Shown here: positions 12,080 through 20,758 of the stretch, one piece after another
Layout of the letters: every line of letters starts with the position of its first letter
Numbering within the stretch: position 1 is the stretch's first letter
Position numbers and translations under genes: made by a program
The notes under the pieces: generated by a model
Database searches by the model: none
Told to the model about the DNA's origin: nothing
Seen by the model: the letters and a program-made list of their open reading frames with translations, nothing else
NCBI RefSeq assembly: GCF_024294805.1
Contig: NZ_JANCLU010000001.1
Location: 310,001-374,000, forward strand
From: Alsobacter ponti
GTDB lineage: Bacteria; Pseudomonadota; Alphaproteobacteria; Rhizobiales; Beijerinckiaceae
Direction: 5' to 3'
DNA length: 64,000 nt

Positions 12080-15000
12080 TTGCGTGACATTCTGACCGGT
12101 CTAGCGATCCTGCTGATCGTCGTCCTTTCGGCGGCGCTCGCGGGGCCGTATCTCGTCGACTGGTCGGCGCGCCGCGGCGACGTGGAGGAGCGACTGTCGC
12201 AGCTCGCCGGCGTCCCCGTCACCGTGGCCGGCCACATCGACGTCAAGCTGCTCCCCACGCCGCAGCTCAAGCTGGAGCAGGTCTCGGCCGCCGCGCCTTC
12301 GGGTGGCCCGCGGCTGACCATCCAGCGCCTGTCCCTGGAAATCGCCGTCATGCCACTGCTGCAGGGGCAGGTGCGCGTGCTCGAGGCGGTGATCGAGGGG
12401 CCGCGACTGCAAGGCCGTCTCGGCGCCGACGGCTCCGTCGACGGGCTCGGCCCGGCGCTCGACGGCATGGGCGACGCCAGCGCCGTGGCGGTGGAGCGGC
12501 TCTACGTCACCGATGGCGAAGTGCTGCTGGCCGACGCGCAGGGCGCGCGGACCCTGCGCCTCGCCGACATCGACGCGGAAGCCGACGCGCCGGCGCTCGC
12601 CGGCCCGTGGCGCGCCAACGGCCGCGCCACGCTGGGGACAGCGCCCATCGATTTCCGCGTCGCGACCGGCGCGCCCGAGGCGGAGGGGACGCGGCTGAAA
12701 CTCGTGGTGCAGTCGCTCTCCGACTCGCATCGCGGCGAATTCGACGGACGCGCGTCCATGGGGCGATCCGGCCCGCGGCTCGACGGCCGCGTCGTCGTGA
12801 GCGGCAGCGCGCGCTGGCCCGAGCGCGACGGCTTCGCCCGCAGGCCATGGGCGTTCGCTTCGGGACTGAAGCTCGACGGCCGCGTCGGACGGCTGGAAGG
12901 GGCGGAGCTGACCGCCGGCGGCGACGACGCGCCCATCAAGCTCACCGGGTCCGGCGACCTTTCGCTCGGCGAAGCCCCTCGGCTCGCTTTGGCGCTGGAA
13001 ACAAGGCAGATCGATTTCGACCGGCCCTTCGTGGGCGCGCCCGACGCCGCGCAGCCGGGCCGCGTCCCGGCCATCGCCAACGTCGCCTCGACATGGCTGT
13101 CTGCGCTCGCTCCGAACGAAGGGCGGCTGCATCCCGCGCTGCCGGTGGAGATTTCGCTCAAGATCCCCAACGCCATCGCCGGCGGCGACACGATCACCGG
13201 CCTGGCGGCGGACCTGGCGCTGGCCAATGGACGTCTGCTGGTTCCCCGGCTGGCGGCGACGCTCCCCGGCGGCGCGACACTGGAGGCGAATGGCGAGGCC
13301 GCGCTGGCGGGCGTCGGCCAGTTCGTCGGCCGCATGGCGCTGCGCGCCAAGGACCCGGGCCGGCTGGCGGGATGGTTGGAAGGCGAGGGCGGCTCGCGCT
13401 CGGCCCGGCTCGGCGACGTGCGCGACCTGTCGCTGCAGGCCAACGTGGTTCTGTCCTCGACGGTGGCGGCGGCGCGCGACATGCGCCTCACGCTCGACAA
13501 GTCGGCCGTGCAAGGGTCGATGCGCTACGAGGTTCCGGAAAGGGGCGGACGCCCGAAATTCGAGGCGCAACTGACCGCCGACGGCCTCACGGTCGAGCAG
13601 ATGCCCGACGTGTCGACGCTCACGGCGGCGGCGCGCGGCATCGACGTGGCGCTGACGGTGGAGGCCCGCAACGTCCGGGTCGGGCAGTCGGGCGGGCCCA
13701 ATATCGGCGCGGGACGCGTGGGGCTGAAGGTCGGCGTCACGGAGGCCGGCGTGCGGATCGACACGCTGGAGGTCGCCGACGTCGGCGGCGCGTCGCTGCG
13801 CGCTACCGGCGAGGTCGGCCGCACCGGCGGGCGCATCGAGGCGAATGTCGACGCGCGGCGGGTCGAACCGCTGGCCGAGCTGCTGCGCAAGATCGTCCCC
13901 GGGCGCTTGCCGGCGCTCGTCGCCGACCGCGCCTCCACGCTCGGGCCGCTGCGCCTCAAGATCGTCGCCCAGCGCGGGCCGGAGGTGGACGCGCAGACCG
14001 CGTTCTCGATCGACGGCACGGCCGCCGGCTCGCTCGTGTCCGGCTCGGCCCGGATTTCCGGCCCGCAGGGGGCGGACCGGATCGTCGGGTCGTTCCGCCT
14101 CGAATCCCCGGACAGCGCCGCCTTCCTCAACCAGCTCGGGCTCGACGCCCTGCCGCTGCCCGGCTTCGGCCGCGGACGGCTGGCGCTCGATCTCGATGGC
14201 CGCATCGGCGAAGGCGCGGCGGTGACGGTGGCGGCGGAAGCGGCCGGCGCGACGCTGAAGGGCGAGGGCCAATGGCGCTCGGGCGACATCGACCTGGCCG
14301 GCTCGCTGGCCTTCGAGGCGGCCGATGTCGGCCCTCTGACGCAGCTTTTGGCGCTGCCGGGCCCCGACCAGCTCGGCCGGCTGCCGATTTCGGCGAAGGC
14401 CAAGGGGACGCTCGCCGGCTCGCGGCTGGCGCTGGACGGCATCGAGGCGCGCTTCGCCGGCCAGGCCGTCACCGGCGGCCTCGCCTACGTGGGCGAGAAG
14501 GGGCGGCTGGACGGCGCGCTGTCGTTCGAGCGCCTGTCCTTGGGCGGACTGGCCGCGCTCGGGCTCGGAAACCTTCAAGCCCCGCTGCCCGGCAATGTCT
14601 GGCCGGCGGGGCGCTTCGGCGGTGTGCTGCCGCCGCCCTTCGAAATCGCGCTCGGGCTGAAGGCGCGCTCCTTCGATGCCGGCTTCGGCCCCGAGGCCCG
14701 CGACGCCTCGCTCGATCTGCGCTGGACCCCGGAGCTGGTCGAAGTGAGCCGCGGCGACGCGGCGTTTGCCGACGGGCGGCTGGGCGGCGGCTTCACCGTG
14801 CGCCGGCAGGGAGGGCTCGCCGCCATCTCGGCCCGGGTGGCGCTGCGCGACGTCTCGACGCCGGCGCTGCTGCCCCAGGCCGGCCTCACCGGCCGGCTCA
14901 GCGCTGAGCTGGACGCCAGCGGCTCGGGGGAGACGGCGGCGGCGGTCGTCACCTCGCTGGCCGGCGGCGGGCAGGCGCGGCTGCGCGACGCCGCCCTGGC

Positions 15001-16051
15001 GCGGCTGAACCCGCGCGCTCTCATCGCCTCCACGGCCGCCTTCGACGCGCAGCGCGACCCGCCCGACCTCGCCAAGGTGCGCGAGGGCGTGGCGAGGGGG
15101 CTGGACGCCGGCCAGCTCGCGGCTTCCGCCATCGACACGCCGCTCACCCTCTCGGGCGGGCAGTTGCGGGTTGGGCCGCTCGCCGTGAAGGCCGAGGGCG
15201 TCGACATCAACGGCTCGGTGGCGATCGACCTGCGCAATTTGCGCGTCGACGGCCGCGCCACGCTGGCGGCCAACCCCGTCCCCGACGGCTGGAGCGGGCC
15301 GACGCCGCAGGCGACGGTCACCTGGCGCAGCGGCCGCACCGGGATCGAGCGCGACGTCGACGTCGCCATGCTCACCAACCTGCTCACCACCCGCGCCGTG
15401 GCGCGCGAGCTCGAGCGGATCGAGGCGGCCGAAGCCGACCTGCGCGAGCGCTCGTTCTTCATGCGCCGGCTCAAGGCGGAACGAGACACCCGCGAGCGCG
15501 AGTTGCGCGAAGCCGAGGAGGCGCGTCTCGCCGAAGAGGCCCGCAAGGCCGAGGAAGCCCGCCAGGCCGAGGAGGCGCGCCGGGCCGAGGAAGCCCGCAA
15601 GGCGGAGGAGGCGCGCAAGGCGGAGGAAGCCAGGCGCGCCGAGGAAGCTCGTCAGGCCGAGCTGGCCCGGCAGGCGGAGGAAGCTCGACGGGCCGAAGAG
15701 GCCCGCAAGGCGGAAGAGGCCCGACAGGCGGAGCTGGCGCGCCGCGCCGAGGAGGCTCGCAAGGTCGAGGAAGCCCGCAAGGCCGAAGAGGCCCGCAAGG
15801 CGGAGGAAGCCCGCAAGGCGGACGAGGCGCGCAGGCTGGAGGAGGCCCGCCGCGCCGAGGAAGCGCGCAAGGCCGAGGAAGCGCGCAAGGCTGACGAAGC
15901 CCGCAACGGCGCGGCGGCCGTGCCGCGCGCGACCGGCCAGCCGCTCGTACTGCGCCCGCCGGGCCCGTCCGCCGAGGACAGCGGCCTGGCCGAGGCGGCG
16001 CGCATCCTGGGCGCGCCGGCTCCCGTCGTCGCGCCGCAGCGCGCGCCCTGA
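12080..16051 (+). CDS. large AsmA family protein with TolA-like repeat tail
   Basis: Predicted inner-membrane-anchored periplasmic protein of the AsmA/YhdP-like lipid-transfer group, implicated in outer-membrane biogenesis. The TTG start at 12080 gives RDILTGLAILLIVVLSAALAGPYLVDW, a single N-terminal membrane helix, then a typical AsmA N-domain (DWSARRGDVEERLSQLAGVPVTVAGHIDV) and about 1,050 residues of beta-rich repeats with alternating Gly/Ala/Leu/Asp. The C-terminal AsmA_2-type domain (LRDAALARLNPRALI, LAASAIDTPLTLSGGQLRVGP) is followed by a 131-residue charged coiled coil of A-E-E-A-R-K hexapeptides and a Pro-rich end. At 1,323 residues it is long for AsmA, mainly because of the tail. Confidence 0.88.
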   Translation: MRDILTGLAILLIVVLSAALAGPYLVDWSARRGDVEERLSQLAGVPVTVAGHIDVKLLPTPQLKLEQVSAAAPSGGPRLTIQRLSLEIAVMPLLQGQVRVLEAVIEGPRLQGRLGADGSVDGLGPALDGMGDASAVAVERLYVTDGEVLLADAQGARTLRLADIDAEADAPALAGPWRANGRATLGTAPIDFRVATGAPEAEGTRLKLVVQSLSDSHRGEFDGRASMGRSGPRLDGRVVVSGSARWPERDGFARRPWAFASGLKLDGRVGRLEGAELTAGGDDAPIKLTGSGDLSLGEAPRLALALETRQIDFDRPFVGAPDAAQPGRVPAIANVASTWLSALAPNEGRLHPALPVEISLKIPNAIAGGDTITGLAADLALANGRLLVPRLAATLPGGATLEANGEAALAGVGQFVGRMALRAKDPGRLAGWLEGEGGSRSARLGDVRDLSLQANVVLSSTVAAARDMRLTLDKSAVQGSMRYEVPERGGRPKFEAQLTADGLTVEQMPDVSTLTAAARGIDVALTVEARNVRVGQSGGPNIGAGRVGLKVGVTEAGVRIDTLEVADVGGASLRATGEVGRTGGRIEANVDARRVEPLAELLRKIVPGRLPALVADRASTLGPLRLKIVAQRGPEVDAQTAFSIDGTAAGSLVSGSARISGPQGADRIVGSFRLESPDSAAFLNQLGLDALPLPGFGRGRLALDLDGRIGEGAAVTVAAEAAGATLKGEGQWRSGDIDLAGSLAFEAADVGPLTQLLALPGPDQLGRLPISAKAKGTLAGSRLALDGIEARFAGQAVTGGLAYVGEKGRLDGALSFERLSLGGLAALGLGNLQAPLPGNVWPAGRFGGVLPPPFEIALGLKARSFDAGFGPEARDASLDLRWTPELVEVSRGDAAFADGRLGGGFTVRRQGGLAAISARVALRDVSTPALLPQAGLTGRLSAELDASGSGETAAAVVTSLAGGGQARLRDAALARLNPRALIASTAAFDAQRDPPDLAKVREGVARGLDAGQLAASAIDTPLTLSGGQLRVGPLAVKAEGVDINGSVAIDLRNLRVDGRATLAANPVPDGWSGPTPQATVTWRSGRTGIERDVDVAMLTNLLTTRAVARELERIEAAEADLRERSFFMRRLKAERDTRERELREAEEARLAEEARKAEEARQAEEARRAEEARKAEEARKAEEARRAEEARQAELARQAEEARRAEEARKAEEARQAELARRAEEARKVEEARKAEEARKAEEARKADEARRLEEARRAEEARKAEEARKADEARNGAAAVPRATGQPLVLRPPGPSAEDSGLAEAARILGAPAPVVAPQRAP
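15512..15904 (+). repeat. 18-bp tandem repeat coding (A-E-E-A-R-x)n
   Basis: In-frame tandem array of about 22 imperfect 18-bp units inside the AsmA gene, each coding Ala-(Glu/Asp)-(Glu/Leu)-Ala-Arg-(Lys/Gln/Arg). Codons for the same residue vary (gcc/gcg, gag/gaa), so the protein period is kept more strictly than the DNA. The product should be a long, highly charged alpha helix like the TolA stalk. Confidence 0.9.
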
Positions 16052-16099
16052 TCGCGCCGTCCCGACCCCTAGAGCCGGCTGGCCCCGAGGGCCGAAGCG

Positions 16100-16330
16100 T
16101 CAGCTGACCCGCGTCAGCGCGCGGTAATGCGCGAGCACGGCGAGCCGGATGGCGGAGGAGAGGTTGGTGGTTGCGCGCTCGGCGTCGATCTCGGCGATCA
16201 GCGCGCTGACGCTCAGGCCCCGCGCCTCGGCGATGTCGCGCAGCGCCGTCCAGAACGGAGCCTCGACGGACACGCTGGTGGAATGGCCCGCGATGCGCAC
16301 CGACCGCTTGACCACCGCGTCGTCAGTCAC
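16100..16330 (-). CDS. ribbon-helix-helix domain protein
   Basis: Protein of 76 residues of the RHH_4 type. KRSVRIAGHSTSVSVEAPFW can form the DNA-binding beta strand and LRDIAEARGLSVSALIAEID the helix-helix part. Probably a small transcription regulator, though members of this family linked to sspB have no established target. Its ATG overlaps the stop of the upstream DUF4169 gene by 4 bases, so the two are translationally coupled. Confidence 0.82.
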   Translation of the reverse strand: MTDDAVVKRSVRIAGHSTSVSVEAPFWTALRDIAEARGLSVSALIAEIDAERATTNLSSAIRLAVLAHYRALTRVS

Positions 16331-16530
16331 GCCCCGTCCTCGTCCTCTCCGGGCCGGTCGAGCCGGTGGCCTTCCAACCGGCTGGCGTCCAGGCGGGCGA
16401 TGGCGTCGGCGCGGGAGCGTTCAGCCTTGGGCTGGCCGAAGCGGATGCGGTTCTCGGCCGCCTGCGCGTCCTTGTCGGCGCGCGCCTTCGCCTTGCGGGC
16501 GCGGCGGAGATTGACGATGTCGGCGGTCAC
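16327..16530 (-). CDS. DUF4169 family protein
   Basis: Very basic and charged 67-residue protein. The start ADIVNLRRARKAKARADKDA and the middle AENRIRFGQPKAERSR are the recognisable core of DUF4169, a small alphaproteobacterial family of unknown function found beside sspB. It lies 14 bases after the SspB gene and overlaps the ribbon-helix-helix gene, so all three probably form one transcript. Confidence 0.85.
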   Translation of the reverse strand: MTADIVNLRRARKAKARADKDAQAAENRIRFGQPKAERSRADAIARLDASRLEGHRLDRPGEDEDGA

Positions 16531-16544
16531 GGCGGGCCGGCCGC

Positions 16545-17180
16545 TCAGGGCTTCTTGCGGAAGGCGTCGAGGCTGACGACCTCGGCCGGCTTGCCGTCCT
16601 CGGCCGGCGTGGCGCCGGCCGGCGCCTTGGTCGACTTCGCGTCGGGCTTGGAGCTCGCCTTGGCGTCGCCCTTCGCGTGGCCCTTGGCCTTGTCGCCCGC
16701 GGGGGCCTCCTTCGCCTCGTGCCGGCGGGCGGCGGGCGATGGCAGGGAGGTCGGCGGGGACGGCGCGGGCCGCTCGGCCTCGGCCTCCTCGGCGTCCTCC
16801 TCGTCGTTGTCGGCCGGCTCCGCCCCGGACAGGTCGAACTTGAGGCCGAACTGCACCGACGGGTCGAAGAAGCCGGTCAGCGCGTCGAAGGGCACCAGCA
16901 GCCGCTCCGGGATGCCGGAGAAGGACAGCCCCACCTCGAACGTGTGCTCGGTGACGATCAGGTCCCAGAACTGGTGCTGCAGGACGATCGTGATCTCCTC
17001 CGGGTACTTCTCGCGCAGGCGCGCCGAGATGCGCACGCCGGGGTCGGTCGTCCGGAACGAGATGAAGAAATGATGGTCGCCGGGAAGGCCCGACACGGCC
17101 GCGTCCGTAAGGATCTTGCGCACCACGCCCTTCAGCGCTTCCTGGACGAGGAGGTCGTAGCGGATCAGGTCTTGCGGCAT
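16545..17180 (-). CDS. sspB: SspB-family ClpXP adaptor protein
   Basis: Adaptor that delivers ssrA-tagged proteins to the ClpXP protease. The first about 130 residues (DLIRYDLLVQEALKGVVRKI, HHFFISFRTTDPGVRISARL, EITIVLQHQFWDLIV) match alphaproteobacterial SspB-alpha. The rest is a disordered Ala/Glu/Lys/Pro-rich tail ending in VVSLDAFRKKP, which resembles the short C-terminal ClpX-binding peptide of SspB. Its 211 residues are typical for the alpha type. It lies directly downstream of the tmRNA gene on the same strand, placing the tag and its adaptor side by side. Confidence 0.9.
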   Translation of the reverse strand: MPQDLIRYDLLVQEALKGVVRKILTDAAVSGLPGDHHFFISFRTTDPGVRISARLREKYPEEITIVLQHQFWDLIVTEHTFEVGLSFSGIPERLLVPFDALTGFFDPSVQFGLKFDLSGAEPADNDEEDAEEAEAERPAPSPPTSLPSPAARRHEAKEAPAGDKAKGHAKGDAKASSKPDAKSTKAPAGATPAEDGKPAEVVSLDAFRKKP

Positions 17181-17214
17181 GAACGGGACGGTTTCGCGCT
17201 GTTGGGAAATGAGT

Positions 17215-17540
17215 GGAGGTTTCTGTTGCCAGGTACCTCCGAACCCCGCCTTACGGTGCTACCCGCAAGGGCTTTGTTTCGGTGTCAGAGACCGCTTACG
17301 CGGCCACCGCAACCGGAGCATAGTTGTCGTTGGCAACTATATGTTCGGCCCGATAACGGCGGAACCATGCCGGGCGAAAAACCAACCTTTACACCCTCGT
17401 CGATCCTATTTCGCCCCCGCCCGAGACCAGCCACGAACGGGCCGGAACTGGGCTCTGGTGGAGGCGCCGGGTACCGCCCCCGGGTCCGAAAGGCTTATTC
17501 CGATGGTCGTTTATCGCCATAGCCGCCTTGCGACGGCACA
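17215..17540 (-). ncRNA. ssrA: tmRNA, circularly permuted two-piece form
   Basis: Ribosome-rescue RNA. Read on the minus strand, an acceptor piece comes first and ends in GGCGCCTCCACCA (3' CCA at 17456). After an intervening loop of about 37 bases the coding piece begins at 17418 with GGGGGCGAAATAGGATCGAC. GGGGGCG and CGCCTCC form a 7-bp acceptor stem with a G-U at pair 3, the alanine identity element. The tag frame runs 17334 to 17296 and codes ANDNYAPVAVAA before TAA. A hairpin with GGAGGT/ACCTCC arms (17215-17240) is near the 3' end. This order is the permuted alphaproteobacterial type. Outer ends are approximate; a TATATT box at 17544-17549 fits a -10 element. Confidence 0.93.
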
Positions 17541-17686
17541 CGGAATATAGTGCGCGCCACCGGCCGGAGGAAGCCCCCGGCGCGAAAGAATGCGGGGACA
17601 GCGGCCGGTGGACCGGCGGCGCGCGGCGGGTGCGGGGAGCGGGCAAAGGCCTTAGACTGTCGCCTCGATTCGAGGGCCGAGCCGCC

Positions 17687-18481
17687 ATGCACGCCTATCA
17701 CGATCTCCTGCGCCGCGTGATCGACGAGGGCGCCGCCAAGTCCGACCGCACGGGCACCGGGACCTTGTCGGTGTTCGGCCACCAGATGCGCTTCGACCTG
17801 TCGAAGGGCTTCCCGCTGGTCACCACGAAGAAGCTGCACCTGAAGTCGATCGTCCACGAACTGCTCTGGTTCCTCGCCGGCGACACCAATATCGGCTACC
17901 TCAAGGCGCACGGCGTCAGCATCTGGGACGAATGGGCCGACGAGCGCGGCGAGCTGGGGCCGGTCTACGGCGCGCAGTGGCGCTCCTGGCGCAAGCCCGA
18001 CGGCGGCACGGTCGATCAGATCCGCTGGGTGGTCGACGAGATCCGCCGCAATCCCGATTCCCGCCGCCTCGTCGTCACCGCCTGGAACCCCGCCGAGCTC
18101 GACCTGATGGCTCTCGCCCCGTGCCACTGCCTGTTCCAGTTCTACGTGGCGGACGGCAGGCTGTCGTGCCAGCTCTACCAGCGCTCGGCCGACATCTTCC
18201 TCGGCGTGCCGTTCAACATCGCCAGCTACGCGCTGCTGACCCACATGGTCGCGCACGTGACAGGGCTGGAGCCGGGCGATTTCGTCCACTCCTTCGGCGA
18301 CGCGCATCTCTACGCGAACCACATGGAGCAGGCCCGGCTGCAGCTGACGCGCGAGCCGCGCCCGCTGCCGCGCCTGCGCCTCAATCCGGAGGTGCGGTCG
18401 CTGTTCGACTTCACCTTCGGCGACGTGACCGTCGAGGACTACGATCCGCACCCCGCCATCCGCGCGCCGGTGGCCGTCTGA
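17687..18481 (+). CDS. thyA: thymidylate synthase ThyA
   Basis: Makes dTMP from dUMP with methylene-tetrahydrofolate. The 264-residue length equals that of E. coli ThyA. The catalytic cysteine is in [13 protein letters not shown], and the folate/dUMP-binding stretches [23 protein letters not shown] and [12 protein letters not shown] are intact. The ATG at 17687 gives the canonical start [15 protein letters not shown]. It heads a thyA-GNAT-folA cluster; the dihydrofolate it produces is recycled by folA two genes on. Confidence 0.98.
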   Translation: MHAYHDLLRRVIDEGAAKSDRTGTGTLSVFGHQMRFDLSKGFPLVTTKKLHLKSIVHELLWFLAGDTNIGYLKAHGVSIWDEWADERGELGPVYGAQWRSWRKPDGGTVDQIRWVVDEIRRNPDSRRLVVTAWNPAELDLMALAPCHCLFQFYVADGRLSCQLYQRSADIFLGVPFNIASYALLTHMVAHVTGLEPGDFVHSFGDAHLYANHMEQARLQLTREPRPLPRLRLNPEVRSLFDFTFGDVTVEDYDPHPAIRAPVAV

Positions 18482-18494
18482 TTCCGGACCTGTC

Positions 18495-18980
18495 ATGAAC
18501 CCGCACATCCGTCCCGCCCGGCCCGAGGACACGGCCGACATCTTCGCGCTCATCGGCGAGCTGGCGAGCTACGAGCGGCTGGCGCACGAGGTCGACGCCA
18601 CGCCAGAGATGATCGCGGCGGCCCTGTTCGGGCCGGACCCGAAGGTCCACGCCGAAATCGCCGAGCTGCACGGCGAGGCGGCCGGCTTCGCCCTGTGGTT
18701 CTACAGCTTCTCGACCTTCCGCGGCCGCCACGGCATCTGGCTGGAGGACCTCTACGTGCGCCCGCGCCATCGCGGCCGCGGCCTCGGCAAGGCGCTGATG
18801 GGCGCTCTCGCCAAGAGGTGCATCGCCGAGGGCCTGCCCCGGCTGGAGTGGTCGGTGCTGGACTGGAACGCGCCGGCCATCGGCTTCTACAAGGAGCAGG
18901 GGGCGGAGCTGATGGACGGCTGGACCACCTGCCGCGTCACCGACGCCGGGCTCTGGCGGCTCGCCGACCAGGGGCTGTGA
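18495..18980 (+). CDS. GNAT acetyltransferase, SSAT/thialysine-type
   Basis: Cytoplasmic N-acetyltransferase of 161 residues. The acetyl-CoA-binding motif A is LEDLYVRPRHRGRGLGKALM, followed by LEWSVLDWNAPAIGFYKEQGA, which is characteristic of the spermidine/spermine (diamine) and thialysine acetyltransferase group. Substrate therefore may be a polyamine or lysine analogue, but this is inference. It sits between thyA (13 bases upstream) and folA (2 bases downstream), in one transcription unit, with no obvious metabolic link to them. Confidence 0.87.
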   Translation: MNPHIRPARPEDTADIFALIGELASYERLAHEVDATPEMIAAALFGPDPKVHAEIAELHGEAAGFALWFYSFSTFRGRHGIWLEDLYVRPRHRGRGLGKALMGALAKRCIAEGLPRLEWSVLDWNAPAIGFYKEQGAELMDGWTTCRVTDAGLWRLADQGL

Positions 18981-18982
18981 CC

Positions 18983-19507
18983 ATGGCCGGCCGCCTGCCC
19001 GTCGCGCTCGTCGTCGCCGTCGCGGAGAACGGCGTGATCGGGCGCGACAACGGCCTGATCTGGCGGCTGAAGACCGATCTGCGGCATTTCCGAGCGCTGA
19101 CGCTGGGCCGTCCGGTCGTCATGGGGCGCAAGACGTTCGACTCCATCGGCAAGCCGCTGCCGGGCCGCGAGACCATCGTGCTGACGCGCGATGCCGGCTT
19201 CGCCGCGCCCGGCGTCACGGTGGCGCGCTCGCTCGACGAGGCGCTGGCGCTCGGACAGAAGATCGGCGAGCGGCTCGGCGCCGACAGCGTGACGGTGGCC
19301 GGCGGCGCGCAGGTCTACGCCCAGGCCATGCCCTTCGCCGACCGCCTCAACGTGACGCTCGTCCACGCCAGCCCCGAGGGCGACGCGCTGTTCCCGAAGG
19401 TGGACCCCGCCGTCTTTAGTGTGGTGCGTCGCGAGGACCATCCGGCCGGCCCGGACGACGAGCACGCCTTCAGCTTCGTGGACTATGAGCGTCGCCGGGC
19501 CGCCTGA
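18983..19507 (+). CDS. folA: dihydrofolate reductase
   Basis: Reduces dihydrofolate to tetrahydrofolate with NADPH. The 174-residue protein has the DHFR pattern: VALVVAVAENGVIGRDNGLIW at the N-terminus, the active-site Asp in KTDLRHF, the NADPH-binding VVMGRKTFDSIGKPLPGR and the GGAQVYAQAM motif. Its ATG follows the GNAT stop by two bases, and the thyA neighbour supplies its substrate. Confidence 0.96.
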   Translation: MAGRLPVALVVAVAENGVIGRDNGLIWRLKTDLRHFRALTLGRPVVMGRKTFDSIGKPLPGRETIVLTRDAGFAAPGVTVARSLDEALALGQKIGERLGADSVTVAGGAQVYAQAMPFADRLNVTLVHASPEGDALFPKVDPAVFSVVRREDHPAGPDDEHAFSFVDYERRRAA

Positions 19508-19630
19508 ACGTCAACCAAGCGGCACAGCCTCCGTTGACGAAATGGCGACGAGACCCCACTTCCGTGCGATAAGTTGCCTGATCGCAGCCCCGCCGGGGCG
19601 CGGTCGACCGAGAGGGAAAAGGGAAACTGG

Positions 19631-20758
19631 ATGCCTTGGAGCAATCAGAGCGGCGGCGGCGGAGGAGGGCCCTGGGGACCCAGGAAGCCCGGACCCTGGG
19701 GCGGAGGCCCCCAGGGCGGAGGCGGCGGCGCCCCGCCCGATCTCGAGGAATTGCTGCGCCGCAGCCAGGATCGCATCCGGCAGGTCATGCCGGGCGGGCA
19801 GATGGGCGGCAAGGGCATTCTGGCCGTCGCCATCGGCGCGGTGCTGCTGTGGGCCGCGACCGGGTTCTACACGGTGCGACCGGATGAAGTCGGCCTCAAC
19901 CTCGTCTTCGGTCGCTATGTCGGCACGACGCAGCCGGGCCTCAACTACAACTTCCCCTATCCGATCGGCAGCGTGGTGAAGCCGCGCGTCACGGTGGTCA
20001 ACACGACCGAGGTCGGCTACCGCACCAGCGATCCGATGCGCCGGGTCTCCTCGCGCGACGTCACCGAGGAAAGCCTGATGCTGACCGGCGACGAGAACAT
20101 CGTCGACATCGACTTCGCCGTGCAGTGGCAGATCAACCCGGCCAAAGCCGCCGACTACGTGTTCAACATTCAGTCGCCCGAGTCGTCGGTGAAGGCCGTG
20201 GCCGAGAGCGCGATGCGCGAGGTCGTCGGCCGGCGCAACATCCAGCAGATCCTGACGACGGACCGCGGCCCGGTCGAGGCCGAGGTCAAGCAGGTAATGC
20301 AGGACACGCTGAACCACTACGGCGCGGGCGTCGAAATCCGGCTCGTGCAGCTCCAGAAGGTCGACCCGCCGGCCCAGGTCATCGACGCGTTCCGCGACGT
20401 CCAGGCCGCGCGGCAGGACCAGGACCGCGCCCGCAACGAGGCCGACACCTACGCCAGCAAGGTCGTGCCCGAGGCGCGCGGCGAGGCGGCGCGCATCGTG
20501 CAGGAGGCCGAGGCCTACCGCGAGCGCGTGGTGGCGGAGGCGAACGGGCAGGCCAGCCGCTTCACGCAGGTCTACGAGGAATACCGCAAGGCCCCGGACA
20601 TCACCCGCCAGCGCATGTATCTCGAAACGATGGAGCGCGTGCTCGGCGGGGCCGACAAGATCATCGTCGACCAGAACAGCGCGGGCGCGCAGGGCATCGT
20701 GCCCTACCTGCCGCTCAACGAGCTGCAACGCCGTCCGGGGACGGGAGCCCAGCGATGA
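19631..20758 (+). CDS. hflK: FtsH protease modulator HflK
   Basis: SPFH-domain membrane protein that forms cages around the FtsH protease together with HflC. The 375-residue product starts with a Gly/Pro-rich segment (about residues 5-45), then one membrane helix (GILAVAIGAVLLWAATGFYTV) and the SPFH domain (DEVGLNLVFGRYVGTTQPGLNYNFPYPIG), followed by a coiled coil. The ATG at 19631 fits the family start. The stop overlaps the hflC ATG (ATGA), indicating coupled translation. Confidence 0.95.
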   Translation: MPWSNQSGGGGGGPWGPRKPGPWGGGPQGGGGGAPPDLEELLRRSQDRIRQVMPGGQMGGKGILAVAIGAVLLWAATGFYTVRPDEVGLNLVFGRYVGTTQPGLNYNFPYPIGSVVKPRVTVVNTTEVGYRTSDPMRRVSSRDVTEESLMLTGDENIVDIDFAVQWQINPAKAADYVFNIQSPESSVKAVAESAMREVVGRRNIQQILTTDRGPVEAEVKQVMQDTLNHYGAGVEIRLVQLQKVDPPAQVIDAFRDVQAARQDQDRARNEADTYASKVVPEARGEAARIVQEAEAYRERVVAEANGQASRFTQVYEEYRKAPDITRQRMYLETMERVLGGADKIIVDQNSAGAQGIVPYLPLNELQRRPGTGAQR

